The notes under the pieces were generated by a model. That model was not told the DNA's origin and searched no databases. It saw only the letters and a list, made by a program, of their open reading frames with translations. Position numbers and translations under genes: made by a program. 64,000 nucleotides of DNA from Monilinia fructicola. Its lineage: Eukaryota; Ascomycota; Leotiomycetes; Helotiales; Sclerotiniaceae. Positions 58,248-64,000 of this stretch are shown here, piece by piece (positions within the stretch are counted from its first letter, which is position 1; every line of letters starts with the position of its first letter). The stretch lies in contig VICG01000004.1 in NCBI GenBank assembly GCA_008692225.1, positions 1,302,501 to 1,366,500 of the forward strand, written 5' to 3'.

Positions 58248-60750
58248 TTAATAACCTCCATACCCACCACCACTAGGTGGATACTGATATCCACTTTGTC
58301 CGCCATAAGGAGGTTGCTGGGGTGGGTATTCTTGGCTCGGATACCCTTGCTGAGGGGGGTATTGATTTTGAGCAGGTCCTTGACCCCATGGTCCGGGTGG
58401 AGGTGGTCCTTGTTGGCCCCACTGGCCAGGAGGTGGAGGTCCTTGATTCCAGTAGTCTCCTGATGGAGGACGTTGTTCGTAATTGTTGGGGGGTGGAGCT
58501 CCATATTGTTGATTATAAGGCTGTTGTTGTTGTTGTTGCTCATAGCCTCCGTATTGTTGGTATGGAGGATTTTGTGGTGCATATCCACCTTGTTGATAAG
58601 TTGGATCAAGATAGGCACTCCCACCTTGAGGTGGTTGTGAAGGGCCCGTATTTCCATATCCATAATTTGGGGTGCCATGTTGTCTTCCTGGAGATCCTGG
58701 AATTTGGGAAGCATTTATGTATGATGGCTTGGTATCCAATCCCTCCATTGCCCCGAGATCTCTTGTCTTGATTTCCGACCAGATAGACCCCGATGTTTTG
58801 CCGTGACCACCAAGAGCGCCGTGATTATGATCGTGTTGGTCTGAACCAGTGTGGTTTCGACCAGCTTTTACTGATTCTGAGTTTAGAAGGTGGTTCAAAC
58901 TTTGGGCATTTGGCTGTTCATTCATCCAGGTTTTCACGGTTTCAAACATTTTCTTGTGAATTTCAACATGTCCATCGCGAAGTGCTGGGTGGTGGAATGT
59001 ACGTAGAATATCATTCATGACCTCATCAACTGGTACACCCGGGTTTTGCCAAGCATAAAGTATACGACTAAAGAAAATTAGTAATTATAATACTGCAATG
59101 ATAGTGAAGAAGCTTACGGTGTAACGTATTGTAGGATGGTTGAGGCCACCCTTCCAGCACATGAATTCAACACATTAGAAAAGTGATCCTTGGAAAGCAT
59201 GGAATGAGTTGGATCAGTGCAGTGCGGGTCGTTCCATGGCTCAAATTGAGAGTTTGCACTAGCTTCAACAACTGTACTGGACCCCTTCTTCAAACTGTCA
59301 GATACGGCATCAATGATAGGTCGAACAAATGGTGCGAGTAATGATAGGATGAATACAGTCAATGTCTCGCTGATCTTCTCTACCAGTGATTCAAGACCAG
59401 GAATCTTGGCAATTGTGTTGTTAATCGCTCTGACAACTTTATCTCTAAATTCAAGAATTGGATAAATCTTCTTCGCTGTAGCAACCGGATCGAAATCTGC
59501 GCTCATCCCTGGAACACCCGGGCCTGGAGGGCCACCCACCGAACCAGGTGGAGCATTGAAAGTGTTTCCATCAGCTCTAGTACGTTGATTGGAGTTTTGG
59601 TATTCTTGAGCGGCTGATTGAGCTTGCAGATCTCGCGCAGTACTTGCTAAACCACCTCCCATACCAGGAATTTGAAGAGAGAAGGCCTGCAAAATCCGTG
59701 CTACTACTACTTCCAGATCCGAATAGCCCACGCTGGCCATCACCGCTGCTGCCACTCTGTTGAGCCTTTTGTGCTCCGCCTAGAGCAAGATCCATTTCTT
59801 CAACTTCGGTTTGGGTGAAGTGATCTGTTGCTTCACCAAGAACCGAATGTAAGAAGTCAACTGCGCCGAATGTACCCGTCACTAGGGGGTAAACATGATG
59901 ACCCCGAATGTTAATCTCCGCGTTGGCACCGCAATGAGGAAATACATCACGGTATCCTAACTCTCTCAAGGCGAGTTCGCAATAATTTGTATGGGCTCCA
60001 AAATCTTCCATGCAGTGTAGAGCTTGTCCAAGACATCGAAGGGCTTCACAAAGATCTTCCTCCTTGCCTTTACCATGAGAGCCACTAGTATAAAGCCTAC
60101 CAAAATGAATACTTCTTGCGAAACTGAATTTGACATAACCAGCACTAGTGGCCCAACCTCCACTTTCGTTAGCAATATAATTTTTCATGCCCGAATTTGG
60201 GTCGATCTCAAGTTCCATGGGGTTAATAGGACCACGAAGTCTAGGATCAAATGCTCTTGCATCCTGATTATCGGCATAACCTTTGGGGTTGTCAATATGT
60301 TCTTCGGGTCTATAAACGCCAAGACGTTCTTCGGTGACTTCAAATTCTGCAGTAGCATAACCGAAAGACAAGAAACTCAAAACCCAGACCTACAAATGAT
60401 GAGCATGAGTACAAGTAGTAGTATCAAGAGATGGACTGTCATACCAAGATGCGAATAGTAGGTGCTGATACTCCTTTCAAACTTCCTACATCGACTGCTT
60501 GAGAATAATCTCTCAGCCAGTTACCAAAGTAAACCCTCTTGATCATCATGCTTGTCCATTTGTGGCCCTTGATGAAAGCGACCGTCTTGAGCATATCCTC
60601 GATATCACCATGGCGAAAGTTCTTGCCCTCGATATTGGCTATACTTGGAATGTTACCAGCACCAAAAGCTACTGCGGGGTTAGGAAGAACCATAAGCAAA
60701 ATGCATGCTATGAGTAAAAATGACCCAGTATTGGGGGTTACGGAAGCCAT
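58248..60750 (-). CDS. het-c: HET-C (hch) heterokaryon incompatibility protein homologue, with a frame break
   Basis: HET-C proteins control heterokaryon viability in Neurospora; the Botrytis homologue Bc-hch is a known population marker. Exons 60750-60445, 60389-59118 and 59067-58248 join over introns of 55 and 50 nt. Residues 1-28 are a signal peptide. Diagnostic stretches: GNWLRDYSQAVDVGSLKG; VWVLSFLSFGYATAEFEVT; GVYRPEEHIDNPKGYADN; CMEDFGAHTNYCELAL; FSNVLNSCAGRVAS; DILRTFHHPALRDG. The C terminus is a long Pro/Gln/Gly/Tyr-rich tail. Exon 2 is not open throughout: at 59671-59688 (CT-rich) the frame must skip one base to pass from DFAGLLS to QIPGMGGGLAS. With that correction the protein is 798 residues; without it, it stops about 70 residues before the middle. 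No splice site explains the shift. Confidence 0.88.
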
Positions 60751-62165
60751 TTTATCTCTTTTGAGGATATCCTCAGCTTCTTGTTCTGTATGTTATGATG
60801 AACGGGAGAAGAATGGGAGAAAGGATATCAAAAGATCCAAGGTTTTCATATAATGACGAAGAAGAAGAGGAAGAGGAAGAGGATGAGGAAGAGGAAGAAT
60901 TATCCATGGATATCATCGACAACCTTATCAATTACTACTCCTCGGACTAGGTAGCCTTGCCAAGACCCATTGCTGAGCCACATCTGACGCCATGAACAAA
61001 ATACAGAAAAGAAAACCCCGCGATCATGTGAATGATGAAGAGATGATTATATAATAGATGATTAATGACAAGTGATGACTCAGCACACGTGACCCATGCA
61101 TTGAGCATGACCTAATCAGCTGCTGGAGAAAATAAAGTTAAGATTTCCGCCAGGAACACCTGGTATGCTGGAGATCGGTTGTCGGTATCTTCAGATTTGA
61201 TGTGGCTCGATTCTCAGCAAAATCTCCTGAGGAATCATCATCAGTTGTTAATATGTTATCCATATCTACGTAGGTCTACCAAGATATTCGGGGCCGGTGT
61301 ATGAATCAATCACCGATATTAGTCCTACTAGGTGGTATTTTATGTATTTTATTATTGATCCTTTGGAATTAGTTCTTGAAGAGAAGAAGAAGAAGAAGAA
61401 GAAGAAAACACCTGGTGATTTTGCCAACACATCCATCTACTTGCCTACTTGCCTACTTGCCTACTTGCCTACTTGCCTACTTGCCTCTCTGCCTCTCTAC
61501 CTCTCTCATTACGTATCTCATTCTGTCCATCCATTGAACCCGGGCCCCTTTCTTTTCATCTCCTCATCTTGTATCTTATTTCTTATTGGTACGCTCCTAG
61601 TATTGAGGAAATCACCTCCCTACTACTGCGACTACTACTACTACTACTTACTGCCTACTGTTATCTCAAAGACAGAAATTGATTGACGTTGTACTTTCTA
61701 CTTGAAAAAGAAGAAAAACCTACCAATATCAATACCAATACCAATATCAACATCAACATCAACATCAACATTCGCATCGATAATCACTTCATACTTCCTT
61801 CACTCCCTCCACCCACCCACCACCGCCTTCACTTCATACTTCACTCATCTTATTAGTCACCCACCTACCTACCTTCATCACCTTCACCGCCTTCGCTTTC
61901 GCTCCACCGCTTATCGTCCGGCTCACCCGCTCTCCCCTCTGACACCTGACACCTCCCTCCTCTTCCCTTTGTTTATGCCCGTGCCCCCCTCCCCACCCAA
62001 ATCCTCTCTTAGTTTCTTCGCAATTTGCCTCCCAAATCCAATTGCTACAAAACATCGAATTTCTGCTCGTCTCAGATTCCGTCGATTGATAAAAAAAAAC
62101 TCTGCGATTCCACGTTCTTTTGAATCCTACAATCGATTCGATACTGTTCGATACAATCGCTAATC
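60751..62165. promoter_or_regulatory. Divergent intergenic region of het-c and SCS7
   Basis: 1.4 kb between two divergent start codons. It holds (GAAGAG)n-type runs at 60858-60897, (GAA)n at 61381-61406, an octamer TTGCCTAC array at 61437-61484, CAATAT/CAACAT hexamers at 61723-61773 and C/T-rich leader sequence before 62166. The tail end is a typical pyrimidine-rich fungal 5' leader. Frames over these repeats are low complexity and are not called. Confidence 0.5.
61437..61484. repeat. (TTGCCTAC)n octamer array
   Basis: Six tandem copies of TTGCCTAC, grading into CTGCCTCT units, in the het-c/SCS7 intergenic region. Confidence 0.8.
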
Positions 62166-63397
62166 ATGTCTCCTTCACGAACCCTTCCAACCCTCACCCA
62201 AGCTGAGGTCGCCTCTCACAATTCCTCAAAGAGTTGTTATGTCACAATGGGTACAAGGGTCTTTTGATGTTACAGATTTCGTTGACAGCCATCCGGGCGG
62301 GGGTGAATTGGTATTAGAGTACGCTGGCATGGACGTAACACAGATATTGAAGGACGAGCTCTCGCATACCCATTCTGAAGCAGCGTATGACGTCCTCGAG
62401 GATTCTTTTATCGGATTTGTTGCTACGACCAAAGTCATTGATACAGCTACAAAGAGCACAAACCCAGATAACGTCGTTCCTCTCCCACCTACACAACAAG
62501 GCTTGAAGGAATTGAAAGAGAATGGATCGGCAAATTCTCTGCCAGTCTATGCCAGTACTGGCATGTCTACGGAAGAAGACTTGAATAAGGAGACAGATCT
62601 TGTGGACGATTACAAGACACATAAGTTTCTCGACCTCAACAGACCATTGTTGATGCAAATCTGGCGTGGTGGGTTCAGTAAAGAGTTCTACTTGGAGCAA
62701 GTTCATCGACCTCGTCATTACAAGGGAGGAGAATCGGCACCTCTATTCGGAAACTTCCTCGAGCCTTTATCAAAGACAGCTTGGTGGGTTGTGCCCATGG
62801 TATGGCTTCCACCTGTGACCTATGGTACATACCTTGCGAGCGAAGGATTTGATAACATCGCTGGAGAGGCGGCATACTGGTTGTTTGGCCTCTTCCTTTG
62901 GACTCTGGTTGAATACATTTTACATCGATTCCTCTTCCATCTTGATAAGTACGCATACTCTTCTTCACAACCTTCGGCGAAAAATATAGCTAACATAAAT
63001 GTGTAGATGGCTCCCAGACAACCGAGCAGCACTCACCCTCCATTTCTTACTCCACGGCATTCATCACTATTTACCAATGGACAGATACCGATTGGTTATG
63101 CCTCCAACGCTCTTCATCGTTTTAGCGACTCCTTTCTGGAAGCTTGCGCATACCGTGTTTTACTGGGATTGGTTTGTGGCCACGGCGGTATTCTGTGGTG
63201 GAATCTTCGGGTATATCTGTTATGATTTGACTCATTACTTCCTCCACCATCGCACATTGCCTTCCTACTGGAGACAATTGAAGAAGTATCATCTTCAACA
63301 TCACTTCATGGATTACGAAAACGGATTTGGGGTCACTAGTCGATTCTGGGATTGTATCTTCGGAACTCAACTCGCACCCGAGCCAAAGACCATATAA
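62166..63397 (+). CDS. SCS7: Fatty acid/ceramide 2-hydroxylase (Scs7 family), with a frame break
   Basis: An ER-membrane di-iron enzyme that adds the 2-hydroxyl to the very-long-chain acyl group of sphingolipids. The ATG at 62166 (MSPSRTLPTLTQAEVASHN) begins an N-terminal cytochrome b5 domain: SKSCYVTMGTRVF, then DVTDFVDSHPGGGELV with the first haem His, and SHTHSEAAYDVL with the second. Between VF and DVTDF the frame contains one extra T in TTTT (62262-62265), producing a stop (TTT TGA). Skipping one base restores a 390-residue protein. A 58-nt intron (62949-63006) joins LFHLDK to WLPDNR. Histidine boxes HRFLFH, HGIHHYLP, HYFLHH and HLQHHFMD form the hydroxylase metal centre, with hydrophobic segments between. 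Confidence 0.88.
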
Positions 63398-64000
63398 GAT
63401 GAAGATGGATGACGAATTTGTAAATGATGCCGCCGACCTAGGAAATATAAGCCAATAATGGTGTGCTTGAAATGATTTGACGATGTAGGAATATCAAAGG
63501 CATTCTGGTCTCGGCGTTTATGAACTAGGTTGGACAGGAAGGAGGCCGCCGCGCCTCTCTTAGAATAGTAGTAGTTTTTTATACCCCTTTTAATAACCTA
63601 ATAATACCTATTTTTATTTTCAAAAAATGAAGATTTTGTATGTTTATTTTTTTAACTATTTAACTGTTTAACTATTTAACTATTTAACTATTTAACTATT
63701 TAACTATTTAACTATTTAACTATTTAACTATTTAACTATTTAACTATTTAACTATTTAACTATTTAACTATTTAACTATTTAACTACTCGGGCGCGTTTT
63801 AAAAGAGGCATAGGCGAATATAAAACTTATAATTATTCAACGAAATCTTAATATAATTTAATATAACTTATATATATATTAGATTTAGTATTTTAAGATC
63901 TTCCTATGAAGTTTTTATATTATAAAAATTATTTTTAAAAGAATATTAATATTATAAAGTTAGTAATTTTAGAAAATTTTAGTATTTATTAATTTATTAA
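63398..64000. repeat. (TATTTAAC)n array and AT-rich block at the right edge
   Basis: After the SCS7 3' flank comes an array of about 17 octamers TATTTAAC (63651-63785, one unit TGTTTAAC). From about 63830 the sequence becomes extremely AT-rich, like the island at 22.7-24.5 kb, and continues past the window. It may be the edge of a RIP-mutated repeat block. Confidence 0.7.

Overview
The window looks like nuclear DNA of a filamentous ascomycete. Genes carry short introns (about 49-101 nt, one of 362 nt) with GTAAGT/GTATGT-like donors, CTAAC/CTGAC-like branch sites and YAG acceptors. Intergenic DNA is rich in microsatellites, and there are AT-rich, repeat-derived islands. The mix of genes, including a het-c (hch) homologue of the kind used as a marker in Botrytis, suggests Leotiomycetes, perhaps Sclerotiniaceae. 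That placement is inference and was not tested by a search.

Layout. 1-3.2 kb: no gene. 3.2-8.1 kb: two small RING-finger genes and a peroxisomal 3-ketoacyl-CoA thiolase with a PTS2 signal, all on the minus strand. 9.1-15.0 kb: a cluster of small paralogous proteins of unknown function (two intact copies, one with a single frame break, two relics). 17.2-21.5 kb: a secreted GH5 endoglucanase and a BTB/POZ-like protein. 22.7-24.5 kb: a very AT-rich repetitive element with terminal inverted repeats and palindromic AACGTT arrays. 27.2-28.0 kb: a predicted membrane-anchored Ser/Thr-rich protein. 28.87-29.06 kb: a 190-bp Tc1/mariner-type MITE. 30.8-33.3 kb: decayed relatives of the same small-protein family. 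35.1-37.1 kb: an NRAMP metal transporter. 39.2-44.8 kb: TAF4 and the pre-mRNA cleavage endonuclease YSH1/CPSF73, divergent from one promoter region. 45.9-47.7 kb: glycerol kinase. 47.7-58.2 kb: about 10.5 kb with no convincing gene, full of simple repeats. 58.2-63.4 kb: het-c and a fatty acid 2-hydroxylase (SCS7), divergently transcribed. 63.65-64 kb: an octamer tandem repeat leading into another AT-rich block.

The recognised genes are mostly housekeeping and do not form one pathway. Two links are possible: beta-oxidation and glycerol use (thiolase, glycerol kinase), and RNA polymerase II transcription and 3'-end formation (TAF4, YSH1).

Several otherwise well-conserved reading frames need exactly one base skipped to stay open: SCS7, het-c, one or two small-family paralogues, and possibly TAF4. 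All are apparent +1 insertions, several in homopolymers. This points to assembly indels or recent mutations, and any annotation should treat these genes as provisionally intact. The most novel material is the small paralogous family and the AT-rich palindromic element.
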